Shown one piece after another: positions 14,623-22,455 of a DNA stretch of 23,574 nt. Within the stretch, counting starts at the first letter, position 1. Each line of letters opens with the position of its first letter. Position numbers and translations under genes: made by a program. Location: the NCBI GenBank assembly GCA_002409595.1, contig DHNQ01000013.1:1-23574 (forward strand). Reading direction: 5' to 3'. Source of the stretch: Dysgonomonas sp. UBA5412. Lineage in GTDB: Bacteria; Bacteroidota; Bacteroidia; Bacteroidales; Dysgonomonadaceae. The notes under the pieces are model-generated. The model made no database searches. It was not told the origin of the DNA and saw only the letters and a list, made by a program, of their open reading frames with translations.

Positions 14623-15013
14623 GTCGCTCTTTAAGATCGTGAGGAAATTAAGCAGATCTAAGAACCAAGCTGGTTTCTAAAACGTTACCTATATCTTCTT
14701 ATGGTGTAGATAATATCCTTATAGTTAGGTAATTACAAAATATATTATGTCTTGCTACGTGGCAGGTAATTAGCTTGTTAATTCCGCAGATTGTAGCGAT
14801 TTCCTTCAGATAGCAGCATTATTAGATTTACCAACTCTTTATCAGTTGATTACAAATAGTGTATTTGTGAGAGGTAACGATTTAGTAATGGTTCTTTTGA
14901 CTGACATTTTCATTACTTTGCATAGTATCAGATAACGATAACAAAGGTAAAATTATATTTTTCATTCTGTTCTTTTACAAAGGAATATTTGAAAACTAAC
15001 AACCTTTCCTCTT
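14623..15013. other. Non-coding stretch with repeat copy B and an inverted CGTTACCT pair
   Basis: No gene is seen. It contains repeat copy B (14667-14761). It also contains an inverted pair: CTAAAACGTTACCT at 14677-14690 and AGGTAACGATTTAG at 14872-14885. The latter is the exact complement of the 14-mer at 1429-1442. This could mark one end of the mobile island to the right. Confidence 0.55.
14667..14761 (+). repeat. Dispersed repeat block, copy B
   Basis: This block has the same order and orientation as copy A at 1419-1523. 14667-14692 matches 1419-1444 at 24 of 26 positions, and 14731-14761 matches 1482-1512 at 26 of 31. The spacing is conserved to within one base. In contrast to copy A, no integrase fragment follows; the next gene is the WYL regulator on the other strand. 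Confidence 0.65.
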
Positions 15014-15946
15014 TTATTCGTCTATCGCAAAGCTCTCTCCTGTTTTATACCCGTTTAACGTTGCTTCTAGAACCTGAATCATATCTAAACGAAATGATTC
15101 GGGTGATAATACAGCTAGTTTATCTCTATTCCATAAGAACTCTTGTTTAAGATCATATGTAGGTCTGACAAATATTTCGAAATCAGTATAATCTTCTGTT
15201 TCATTGATCAATTCCTGAGACTCATGCATTGGTATATCTGTTAGGTATAAATTCTGAGGAAAGAAAGCCCTAAATCGGATTGAAATAGGATCATACTGAC
15301 GGATTATACCGTAACAATGAGCAAAATATGTATTAGGGTTAAGAGTTCGTTTCAATTCTTTCGGTAATTTATGTTGATCTTCTATAATAGACGCGTCAAG
15401 AATTCTTTCAAGAGCGAATGTTGTACACCTATTCTGTTCTATATCTGCACCAATTACATACCAACGTTGCTTAAACAGACGGATAAAGACAGGTTGAAAG
15501 GTATAATTCTTTGAGGCTTTGTAGTGAGACTTATAGGTCAAACTTAAAGATTTATTCTGCTCTATGCTATCCATTATGATCTGAATTCGCTCTAATCCCA
15601 AAGGAGCATTTTCTAAAATTAGGTTCTGATGTTTTTGGCATAATTCTCCCAAGTTAGAAATGCGTAAACCACTTAACAGCCATTGAACAGCTGTATTTTT
15701 ATCCAATTCTTCGGTTGAGGTAATTTTGTAGACTCCTCCATTTCTTTTCTCACATACAATATCAATGTTAAAGAGCGATTCTGTTTCGTTTCGGTAACGA
15801 TGGAAGCTTCGTTCCGTCAGTACCCCCCCATCTGGATTGTAAGAAGAGACTCTCCATTTATGTTGAATTTCGTCAACGGTTAGCCCTTGCTTGTTTAACA
15901 ATAAAGTATCTACTAACCAAATGCAGAATTTATATTTAAAGTTCAT
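15014..15946 (-). CDS. WYL-domain transcriptional regulator
   Basis: The 310 residues begin with a winged-helix region (TLLLNKQGLTVDEIQHKWR, LTERSFHRYRNETESLF, ICEKRNG-like VCEKRNGGVYKI). A WYL-type ligand-sensing domain follows: LSLTYKSHY, FQPVFIRLFKQRWYVIGAD with R-WYVIG as the name-giving motif, and FALERILDASI. A WCX-like C-terminal domain (ISIRFRAFFP to LAVLSPESFR) comes last. WYL regulators sense nucleic-acid or nucleotide signals and often control phage-defence islands (the BrxR/CapW type). It starts four bases after the stop of a small membrane protein gene and closes a four-gene unit. It is thus likely the local regulator of this set, and perhaps of the dynamin operon upstream. The role as defence repressor is inferred. 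Confidence 0.87.
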   Translation of the reverse strand: MNFKYKFCIWLVDTLLLNKQGLTVDEIQHKWRVSSYNPDGGVLTERSFHRYRNETESLFNIDIVCEKRNGGVYKITSTEELDKNTAVQWLLSGLRISNLGELCQKHQNLILENAPLGLERIQIIMDSIEQNKSLSLTYKSHYKASKNYTFQPVFIRLFKQRWYVIGADIEQNRCTTFALERILDASIIEDQHKLPKELKRTLNPNTYFAHCYGIIRQYDPISIRFRAFFPQNLYLTDIPMHESQELINETEDYTDFEIFVRPTYDLKQEFLWNRDKLAVLSPESFRLDMIQVLEATLNGYKTGESFAIDE

Positions 15947-15950
15947 ACGG

Positions 15951-16202
15951 TCAATCTATTTTGAAAAATTCAAAAATCTTATTGGTTAATAATTTGCTCG
16001 CCTTGTAAATCAGTTTTAAACTTAGTATAAAATAAATTATAATACTCACAATCCAATACCATTCAAGTTCAAGAGGCGTTGTAGCTGTTGTTGCACCACT
16101 CCCTTCTAATAGAATTAGTAGAAGCATAGGTATGAAAAAGAGAATTGCTGAACCGCCTGTCAGGACTACGCAAAATACGATAAATGTAATAATTCCTTTC
16201 AT
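15951..16202 (-). CDS. Small two-TM membrane protein (83 aa)
   Basis: This is an unrecognised small protein. Residues 3-33 are strongly hydrophobic (IITFIVFCVVLTGG, ILFFIPMLLLILL) and a second membrane segment follows at about 49-66 (WYWIVSIIIYFILSLKLIY). A short polar loop rich in Thr lies between them, and the C-terminal tail is basic (KASKLLTNKIFEFFKID). It starts six bases after the previous small membrane protein and ends four bases before the WYL regulator. The four genes therefore form one unit. The neighbour at 16209 is also a two-TM protein, and the two may act together. Confidence 0.6.
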   Translation of the reverse strand: MKGIITFIVFCVVLTGGSAILFFIPMLLLILLEGSGATTATTPLELEWYWIVSIIIYFILSLKLIYKASKLLTNKIFEFFKID

Positions 16203-16208
16203 AAGACA

Positions 16209-16424
16209 CTATTTGATGATAAAATAAATAATATATTTTAAAATGATATATGTGATATAAAACAGAGTAAATCCGCCAATAATCACAGCCAGCAAAGCTC
16301 CAATAAAACCCATCGATTCTTTTAATACAGCAAAACTTGCAAGAGCAAATATGGCAGGAATAGAGTACGACACAAGACATATCACAATGGATATCCAACT
16401 TGCTATGCTTTTCTTCTTATTCAT
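16209..16424 (-). CDS. Small two-TM membrane protein (71 aa)
   Basis: No family was recognised. After a lysine-rich start (MNKKKS) come two hydrophobic segments, about 9-34 (WISIVICLVSYSIPAIFALA) and about 40-70 (IGALLAVIIGGFTLFYITYI and onward). Almost the whole protein lies in the membrane. Its ATG shares one base with the stop codon of the 102-aa gene (TAATG), a sign of coupled translation. The small size, high hydrophobicity and defence-like setting would fit an accessory or effector membrane protein, but this is only inference. Confidence 0.6.
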   Translation of the reverse strand: MNKKKSIASWISIVICLVSYSIPAIFALASFAVLKESMGFIGALLAVIIGGFTLFYITYIILKYIIYFIIK

Positions 16425-16732
16425 TATACAATCTCTATTTGAATACCCGAGTCATCCACCATGTTTAACAAATAGACTTTGTTGTCTTTTATACTCAGAC
16501 TTTTTTTCTCGTCATTGTATGTTAGAATAAATGCAGAGCCAGCCTCAGAAATCGACAGTTCAGTATCACCTTTTATTTTTTCAACGATACTGCAAATAGG
16601 GATAGCTGCAAGGAAAGTACTTCTGGATACTGTAATAATAAGATTGTCTTTGTCTGCGAGTGCAGATATTCGATTTTTACCGAACTTCCAAATCAATTCT
16701 TTTCTAATTTCGGATACTTTAATTTTTTCCAT
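16424..16732 (-). CDS. Hypothetical protein of 102 residues
   Basis: Not recognised. It is a soluble, probably alpha/beta protein without signal peptide or membrane segment. It has a charged helix at the start (MEKIKVSEIRKELIWKFGKN), then alternating strand-like segments (DNLIITVSRSTFLAAIPICSIV, cut here as DNLIITVSRSTF, and SAFILTYNDEKKSLSIKDN, VYLLNMVDDSG). It is the first gene after the terminator that ends the dynamin operon, with a TAnnTTTG box 38 bases upstream. It leads the 102-aa/TM/TM/WYL unit, whose genes touch or nearly touch. Confidence 0.6.
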   Translation of the reverse strand: MEKIKVSEIRKELIWKFGKNRISALADKDNLIITVSRSTFLAAIPICSIVEKIKGDTELSISEAGSAFILTYNDEKKSLSIKDNKVYLLNMVDDSGIQIEIV

Positions 16733-16769
16733 AACATTCTGTTTTTTTTATCTATAATAAATGATATGG

Positions 16770-16777
16770 CAAAAATA
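16770..16777 (-). promoter_or_regulatory. -7 promoter box TATTTTTG for the WYL unit
   Basis: TATTTTTG on the minus strand fits TAnnTTTG, with transcription expected near 16764, about 30 bases before ATG 16732. The box overlaps the T-run of the terminator for the upstream dynamin operon, so end and start signals share the same bases. The matching -33 element is poor. Confidence 0.4.
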
Positions 16778-16801
16778 ACAGCCCTTGTTGCCAAGAGCTG
16801 T
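16771..16801 (-). terminator. Rho-independent terminator after the dynamin operon
   Basis: On the minus strand ACAGCTCTTG, a GCAA tetraloop and CAAGGGCTGT form a ten-base stem with one G-U pair. TATTTTT follows. It lies 30 bases past the stop of the second dynamin gene and separates that operon from the WYL unit. Confidence 0.8.
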
Positions 16802-16830
16802 CAGTGGAAAGAAATATTTATATCTTAATA

Positions 16831-18549
16831 TTATATAATTTCTATAAAGTCAACATATTCTGAATCAAAATCAGAGATTGCTTTATTTATTTTTTCGTTT
16901 TTATTTATAGATTTTGAAATCTCCAATTTTATCTTATAGATTTCGTCCAACTTATTTTTATAATTTCCGATTATATCTTTATTAAAATTATCTTCTATAT
17001 TTTTTAGGATTGATTTTATATTAGAACGTAACTCGGCATTAAATTGGTTCTTTGCTGCGGCTAATTTTTCGGCTCTCTTCTTTTCTTGATTGTGGCTATA
17101 TATTTCAAATCCAACAGATATTATTCCAGATATTATAGGAACACCAAATTTTGCAAACTTGCCTACATTACTAGCAATCTTGACAGCTCCCCATGGCTTA
17201 AATTTATGCCCAAAGAGCTTAGCAATTCCATAGACACTTTTATGTAGTGTGTCTCCTGACGCTTGAGACATTCCTCCAAAAAGATTATTTACTCCAGACA
17301 TACCCGATAACTTTTGTCCACCTAATGAAAAGTACTCCAATAATGTCTTTTGATTTTCAAGACTTCTTCTATCTTCCAATGAGATAGATGGCGAATTTAA
17401 TTTAGCATCTAAATTCCTCCTGTGCAAAATAAAAACTTCTTTATTTTCAAAGTCTGTCATTTCATCCATCAAATCATTGTATTTCTGCTCTATTATCCTT
17501 TCTATACTATTGAATAGTTCATTTACTTTATTTTCTATATCGAGGGTCAGTTGATCTGTCTTACCCCTCATTTCGTTTTCGTTTATTTCGCCTATAAATG
17601 ATGATACATCCATGATACGGGAAAGGTTTTCAGATTCAAATCGATTTAATTCGAGTTTTACTGCTCGTTCCATATCACCCATACTTTTATTTATTCGAGA
17701 TACATATGCATCTATTTGTTTCCTTAGATTAGGGTCTATTTCTGAGATTGCAATATCAGAAATACACCCTTTTAAAATTCGAACAGGCGTATCAAATTGT
17801 TTCTTAATCAAGCCTTTTTCTTCCACAAAAGAATTTAAGTGAGATACGAAAGCACTAAAATTACTTAATTGTATAAACTCTTCATCTTTTAAATCTATTC
17901 CTTCAATATAATCGGCCGCATCAATATAAACTATGGGGAAGTTAAATTCATAGCCACGCTCTTTAAATATATTTTTAATAGACTGACTATAATTATCCTT
18001 TAATTTTTGAAAATCGCCACTCTCCATAGACATTTTATTTATAGCTATTAGGATCTTGTCATCTAATTTTTGTGTATATGCTAAATCAATAAAATTCTCA
18101 AAGATGACATCATCGAAAAGTTGACTCGTTAATACATAAACGATAAGATCGCATGCTTTTAGGGCGTCTTTCGTCCGCTGATCGTGTTGTTCGGCTTTTC
18201 CAGCTAAAATACCAGGTGTATCTAACAACGATATATTATTCCATTTATACTCAGAAACAATATCAGTCGCAACATTGGCATCAATTTTTATATTTCTGTT
18301 TCCAGTTAGGGCTGAGATTATAGTTGATTTTCCAGAACTATATTGCCCAATGAAGGCTAGCTTGAGATTTGTTCGCTCTTGTAATTCTAGTAATTCTTTT
18401 TCTAAACGAGCTTTTAACTCATCTTGATTTGCAAATTTTAAAATATCGAAAGTTTTTTGTCTTAGACTTTCCAATCTTTTGTTTAATTCGGCTATTTTCA
18501 ATTTGGTTGTATCCACTTTATTGTATTTATTGTTGGTTAAATTTAACAT
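16831..18549 (-). CDS. Dynamin-like GTPase, second of the pair (572 aa)
   Basis: The N-terminal 60 residues are helical. The GTPase domain then shows G1 GQYSSGKST (68-76), a G2 Thr in ATDIVSEY (94-101), G3 LLDTPG (108-113) and G4 NKMS (171-174). The rest is long and helical, with coiled-coil character (for example KSMGDMERAVKLELNRFES and EKLAAAKNQFNAELRSNIKS as separate pieces). A hydrophobic/amphipathic patch lies around 440-485 (WGAVKIASNVGKFAKFGVPI and onward) that could dip into the membrane. This is the architecture of bacterial dynamin-like proteins. The start overlaps the previous gene's end by 23 bases, so the two are coupled. Paired dynamins in one operon usually form a hetero-oligomer that remodels or repairs membranes. 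A link to phage defence (Eleos/Leo type) is inferred from the neighbours. Confidence 0.82.
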   Translation of the reverse strand: MLNLTNNKYNKVDTTKLKIAELNKRLESLRQKTFDILKFANQDELKARLEKELLELQERTNLKLAFIGQYSSGKSTIISALTGNRNIKIDANVATDIVSEYKWNNISLLDTPGILAGKAEQHDQRTKDALKACDLIVYVLTSQLFDDVIFENFIDLAYTQKLDDKILIAINKMSMESGDFQKLKDNYSQSIKNIFKERGYEFNFPIVYIDAADYIEGIDLKDEEFIQLSNFSAFVSHLNSFVEEKGLIKKQFDTPVRILKGCISDIAISEIDPNLRKQIDAYVSRINKSMGDMERAVKLELNRFESENLSRIMDVSSFIGEINENEMRGKTDQLTLDIENKVNELFNSIERIIEQKYNDLMDEMTDFENKEVFILHRRNLDAKLNSPSISLEDRRSLENQKTLLEYFSLGGQKLSGMSGVNNLFGGMSQASGDTLHKSVYGIAKLFGHKFKPWGAVKIASNVGKFAKFGVPIISGIISVGFEIYSHNQEKKRAEKLAAAKNQFNAELRSNIKSILKNIEDNFNKDIIGNYKNKLDEIYKIKLEISKSINKNEKINKAISDFDSEYVDFIEII

Positions 18550-20974
18550 TTAGCTGAGTTAGCATGTTGGCTAGTTTTACATCGACTTCTGTCATTAATA
18601 ATGAAGATTCTATACTCAATGTTGAATCTTTATAAGATCTCGTAGCAGAAACTTTTTCTATTATATTATCTATCTCTATTCCGAGTGTTCCTCTTTTATC
18701 TACTTTACCTAACTGCTGGAGTAATCTATAAGCAAATATACTATTTAGCTTATTTTCTATCTGCTTCGATTGCTCTATTGCCTTTTTTAATAAAGACGTT
18801 ATTCTATCCATTCCTTCAATCAGGATGGATAGGTTGTCATTCATTTTATCGCTGACCTCTCCAATCTTCATGTTGATTTTAGAATGAATTTCTGTCTCGT
18901 TTATTTGCTTTTCTTTTTTTATTTCTTTAATCAGTAACTCATATAATTTTTCTTGTGCTTTTTTGATCTTATCTTCTTTCGAGTCAAATAAAGAAGTTAT
19001 CAAAGACATAACAACTGACACCATCCCTCCTATTCCAGCAACAACAGCGGTTGCCCATCCAAGAGGATTCCACCAGTTTAATAATGCAAATACTCCAACT
19101 CCAACTAATGCAGATGTTATTTTCATACCAAATTTCCAATCTCTATTCTTTTCCCCTTTATAGAAACTATCAAAAGTTTGCTGTGTCTCAAAATTTAAGT
19201 CATCAAAACATTCTTCTATACGGTCTTTTACGTCTTTGGTAAAAACTGAAATAACTGAGTCTATCTCTAGCCTTAGAGTTTCATATATATTTTTGTTTTC
19301 TTCATTATTTTTCCAAAGTTCATTTGTATTCTTCTTTTCATAATTTGCTTGAGAAAATATTTTCGCATTATTCTCTAGTTTCGTATATGCATCATTGATA
19401 TACTTTCTGATACTTTCGTTAGCTTCGCTTTGTTTTTTTTTGATGAAGTTTGTTAGTTCATCCTTCTTCTTTCCTAAATTATGAAGAGGAGATTCAATTC
19501 CTTTATAGATGTCACTTAACTGTTGAATGATAGTATTTATTTGATATCCACATCCATCAAATATATTTTGAGTTTTCTTTAACCCTCCGGTTCTATATAC
19601 AGATTGCTTGATTTTATAAATGAACTCTTTTAAGTTAGCTCCGTCCAATAATCCTTGTTTCTGCTCAAGAGTATAGTCATTTTCTGCAAAATATAACTGA
19701 GCAGCCAATAATTGCAATGGAATAATCTCAATAAAATTAAAATCATAGCTATCCCCAATACATTCCCTAATTCTATCAAGATGCCCTTGAATATTTTTAT
19801 CCCCTTGATCTGTTTTCCATTTTAGAGGATTCTCTAAAAATCGTTTCAATCGCACCGGATGTTCTAAGTTTTCTTTAATATTCAATATTATAAATAGAGG
19901 CTTACTCCTTTCTTTTAGTTCTTTTAAGAAGTCAAACTCTGTTTCTTGTATTGAATCATTGGTTACCACATAGCAAACTAAGTCTGCCTCATCAATAATC
20001 GTTTTAGCTGTTTCGGTATCGCTCTTTCCTCCTGGAGCTCCAATACCCGGAGTGTCAACAATACGGATACTTTCCCAATACCAACTGCGATTATAGCGAG
20101 TGGTTCGGAGTCGTCCTTCGCCTATATTATCACTTTTTTCATGAGTTACCACCTTATGCAAAGAGCTTTTTCCTGCCTTTGTACGTCCCATAAAGGCAAT
20201 GGTAAAGTAATGGATAGAACGTTTCTTTTTATTTAATACATCCAGACTTCGATTCAAGGATTCACGAAGTTCCTGTTTGGTAGAATTATTCATCTGCTCT
20301 ATTATACCTGTAAAAACTTTCACATCCTGATCTTCTCTTTTAAATTGTTTCAATCTGTCAGATTCCTCTTCCAATTCCTTAAAGCAATTCTCCAAAGATT
20401 CACTATATCTACTCATATACTCCTCTACAATAGTCAAATCTTCTTTGGAAGCATTTGCTATATCTTTAATTTTTTTAGAAAAGTATGCACCTGAAAGAAG
20501 TTCGTATTCTTCTGTTTTATCTTTATCTGATTTTAATTCATAAATTAATGCAGAGAATGTACCTTTTAGGATATCCGCCCAAGATAGATTCTCTGGCTCT
20601 ACACTATCAGATATACTATTAAGAACTTCTTCCTCTGCTAATTTTAAATCTTCTGGAGATATATTTAATACATCCTTAATCCTATTTATAAAACTTATTT
20701 CTTTTGGATCAAAAAAATCATCTGCGTATGCTAAAGAAAATAAAATCTTTAATAATTTTTTTGCATCTTCTGCATTAATATTTTTTATTGAAGCTAATAA
20801 GTTCTCTAAAGTTATTTTTTCATCATCATCTGAAAATATCTTAGACTGTTGCGTTGCACGGTATTCAGAAGGCTTAATGCAAGCATTTAGCACATTGAGT
20901 TCCCTATCATTTATTTCTTCATCTGCGACAATCAAATAAGAAGATATCAGATACAATTGATCTTCAATATTCAT
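18527..20974 (-). CDS. TerB-domain fused dynamin-like GTPase with central membrane segments (815 aa)
   Basis: Residues 1-120 look like a TerB-type all-helical metal-binding domain, with two acidic repeats, IVADEEINDREL (15-26) and LAYADDFFDPKE (81-92). After a helical linker comes the GTPase domain: G1 GRTKAGKSS (263-271), a G2 Thr pair near 291, G3 VDTPGIGAPGG (306-316) and a weak G4 NIKEN (365-369). A long coiled-coil stalk (about 470-610) leads to two adjacent hydrophobic segments at about 617-663 (ITSALVGVGVFALLNWW, ATAVVAGIGGMVSVVMSLI). A helical C-terminal half of the stalk follows. This matches membrane-anchored bacterial dynamins, except for the TerB fusion. TerB domains are linked to chemical-stress and phage-resistance loci. 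It starts three bases after the coiled-coil gene and overlaps the second dynamin. Confidence 0.8.
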   Translation of the reverse strand: MNIEDQLYLISSYLIVADEEINDRELNVLNACIKPSEYRATQQSKIFSDDDEKITLENLLASIKNINAEDAKKLLKILFSLAYADDFFDPKEISFINRIKDVLNISPEDLKLAEEEVLNSISDSVEPENLSWADILKGTFSALIYELKSDKDKTEEYELLSGAYFSKKIKDIANASKEDLTIVEEYMSRYSESLENCFKELEEESDRLKQFKREDQDVKVFTGIIEQMNNSTKQELRESLNRSLDVLNKKKRSIHYFTIAFMGRTKAGKSSLHKVVTHEKSDNIGEGRLRTTRYNRSWYWESIRIVDTPGIGAPGGKSDTETAKTIIDEADLVCYVVTNDSIQETEFDFLKELKERSKPLFIILNIKENLEHPVRLKRFLENPLKWKTDQGDKNIQGHLDRIRECIGDSYDFNFIEIIPLQLLAAQLYFAENDYTLEQKQGLLDGANLKEFIYKIKQSVYRTGGLKKTQNIFDGCGYQINTIIQQLSDIYKGIESPLHNLGKKKDELTNFIKKKQSEANESIRKYINDAYTKLENNAKIFSQANYEKKNTNELWKNNEENKNIYETLRLEIDSVISVFTKDVKDRIEECFDDLNFETQQTFDSFYKGEKNRDWKFGMKITSALVGVGVFALLNWWNPLGWATAVVAGIGGMVSVVMSLITSLFDSKEDKIKKAQEKLYELLIKEIKKEKQINETEIHSKINMKIGEVSDKMNDNLSILIEGMDRITSLLKKAIEQSKQIENKLNSIFAYRLLQQLGKVDKRGTLGIEIDNIIEKVSATRSYKDSTLSIESSLLMTEVDVKLANMLTQLNVKFNQQ

Positions 20975-20977
20975 ATA

Positions 20978-21406
20978 TTAAATAAGATTAATGACTAATA
21001 AATAAATGGCAATGATAGCTACAATAGCGTTTAAGGTAAACAAAATAATATCCTTTTTTTTCATTTGCCGCATCATCTGCAAATGTTGGTCGGTAGATTT
21101 ATCAACTGCTATAACAACCTCTTTGTTAGAAATGATAAATTCTGCTATTTTATCTTGAAGCAAATTAGATTGTTCTTCCATTTTTTGTTGGATGTATCCC
21201 ATTTTTAGGAGATAATCGTCTAAAATGTTAGCCACTTTGATATCTTGTGTTTTTGAGAACTCATAAAATTCAATTAATTTTTCATTAAGAAGATGGGTAT
21301 TATTTTTATGCAATACTGCTATCTCATTTAAATCTTTAATTGTCTTCAGTTGTTCTATTAAATCACTAAAAGCGGCTTCGATTTCATTCGTATTTATATT
21401 ATTCAT
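20978..21406 (-). CDS. Coiled-coil protein with C-terminal membrane anchor (142 aa)
   Basis: I choose ATG 21406, which overlaps the stop of the upstream gene (ATGA); a frame-open ATG at 21439 would add 11 residues inside that gene. The protein is helical throughout, with heptad-like runs (IEAAFSDLIEQLKTIKDLNE, LLNEKLIEFYEFSKTQD, YIQQKMEEQSNLLQDKIAEF). It ends in one membrane helix after lysines (KKKDIILFTLNAIVAIIAIY and onward), so it is probably tail-anchored with the bulk in the cytoplasm. I do not recognise a family. Its place, three bases before a dynamin and coupled to it, suggests a membrane adaptor or recruiter for the GTPases, comparable in position to the small partners in Leo-type loci. 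This role is inferred. Confidence 0.7.
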   Translation of the reverse strand: MNNINTNEIEAAFSDLIEQLKTIKDLNEIAVLHKNNTHLLNEKLIEFYEFSKTQDIKVANILDDYLLKMGYIQQKMEEQSNLLQDKIAEFIISNKEVVIAVDKSTDQHLQMMRQMKKKDIILFTLNAIVAIIAIYLLVINLI

Positions 21407-22086
21407 ATCTTTTCTTTTATCACATTTTCCATCATCCACTCATACATTTCAATATTCGATTTGCGAGCTGTAGGATGAAAACTATTTATTAATACTATGT
21501 TATTTTCTTTATTATAATATACCCAACTATTCTTTTGGGTAAACGTAAATTCTTTGTAGACTATATCCGTAGCAACATTGAATACTACTTGACCGCCACA
21601 AACAATAATATTGGGAGATAAAATATCCAATTCTTGACGTAAATAATGTGCATACCGCTTACCAAAATCATATACAATACTATCGTCAGCAGTAGCACCA
21701 CCTGATTTCTTCTTCACGTTCACATAAGCATAGGGATATTCGGATAATGCCTTTATCTGATTCTTCGCATCGAATGCTTCATCAATAACAGGATAGCTAG
21801 TATCTGTGTAATTGGTCAACCCATACAGCCAAGCTGATAATCGATTGTAGAATAATCCATTGGGCGAATATCCGTTAATAGAGCCTGTCCACTCGCGAAC
21901 ATCTTGTCCATCGTTGTCGTTGTTTTCTTTGAGCAGAAACAATATTTTTCTTTTAGAGTTCTGCCACAATAAACTTTCTTTTCCATTACGGTAAATCAGT
22001 CCATCTTCACAAAATCCATGATCACCATTCTGCATCATTCCATCTTTCCAGCATTGAAAAAGAGCATTTAGTTTTGTATTTATCAT
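21403..22086 (-). CDS. Uracil-DNA-glycosylase-fold-like protein (227 aa)
   Basis: From ATG 22086 the protein reads MINTKLNALFQCWKDGM, then RKILFLLKENNDNDGQDVREW, an internal NGLFYNRLSAWLYGL, ILSPNIIVCGGQVVFNVA and a late VLINSFHPTARKSN. The strand-loop LKENN, the buried IIVCGG and the HPTxR motif are the expected places of motifs A and B in the uracil-DNA glycosylase superfamily. I therefore assign that fold with moderate confidence; a true glycosylase cannot be claimed. The longer frame to ATG 22227 adds 47 residues rich in Cys and hydrophobics that do not look like part of the fold, so I reject it. It leads the dynamin operon: its stop overlaps the start of the coiled-coil gene (ATGA). It might recognise modified or foreign nucleic acid, which is inference. 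Confidence 0.6.
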   Translation of the reverse strand: MINTKLNALFQCWKDGMMQNGDHGFCEDGLIYRNGKESLLWQNSKRKILFLLKENNDNDGQDVREWTGSINGYSPNGLFYNRLSAWLYGLTNYTDTSYPVIDEAFDAKNQIKALSEYPYAYVNVKKKSGGATADDSIVYDFGKRYAHYLRQELDILSPNIIVCGGQVVFNVATDIVYKEFTFTQKNSWVYYNKENNIVLINSFHPTARKSNIEMYEWMMENVIKEKI

Positions 22087-22455
22087 ATCTATTATTCTAG
22101 TTACAAATAAGTTCCAAACTAAAGAAAAAGCGTGGCACTGTATGCCTATTTTGTTTAGAGGTATCGCCAAACACCTTGTAGCAAATAAACAACAGCCCAC
22201 GCCTGATATGCTGTACAAAAGGTACAATCATCAAACAGGAACATCATGTTTATCCTTGCTACATTAGTCAATTGGCGATTTTCTAAACAAAGGACGAAAC
22301 TTTACGCTTCTTCAAATATACATTAGCAAAACCTATCGTTGCCGATGGCAAATATATGTAAATATTTTCGGAGGCGAGTAAAAGGGCTGTTGCTATTATT
22401 TGCTCCGACAAAAATAAAATTGATAACTGCCAAATACTGTCATGTTCTTAATGTT
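22087..22455. other. Intergenic stretch between relaxase and dynamin operon
   Basis: No gene is seen. Two TATATTTG boxes on the minus strand (22313-22320 and 22349-22356) fit the -7 promoter consensus and could drive the operon starting at 22086, with a long leader. A small inverted repeat TGTAC/GTACA (22212-22216, 22222-22226) lies between them and the gene. A transfer origin might also be expected near the relaxase, but I cannot point to one. Confidence 0.35.

Noticed and set aside
22087..22227. N-terminal extension of the UDG-like protein to the ATG at 22227
   Set aside because: The extra 47 residues are Cys-rich and hydrophobic without fold logic, while ATG 22086 begins right at the first recognisable helix.
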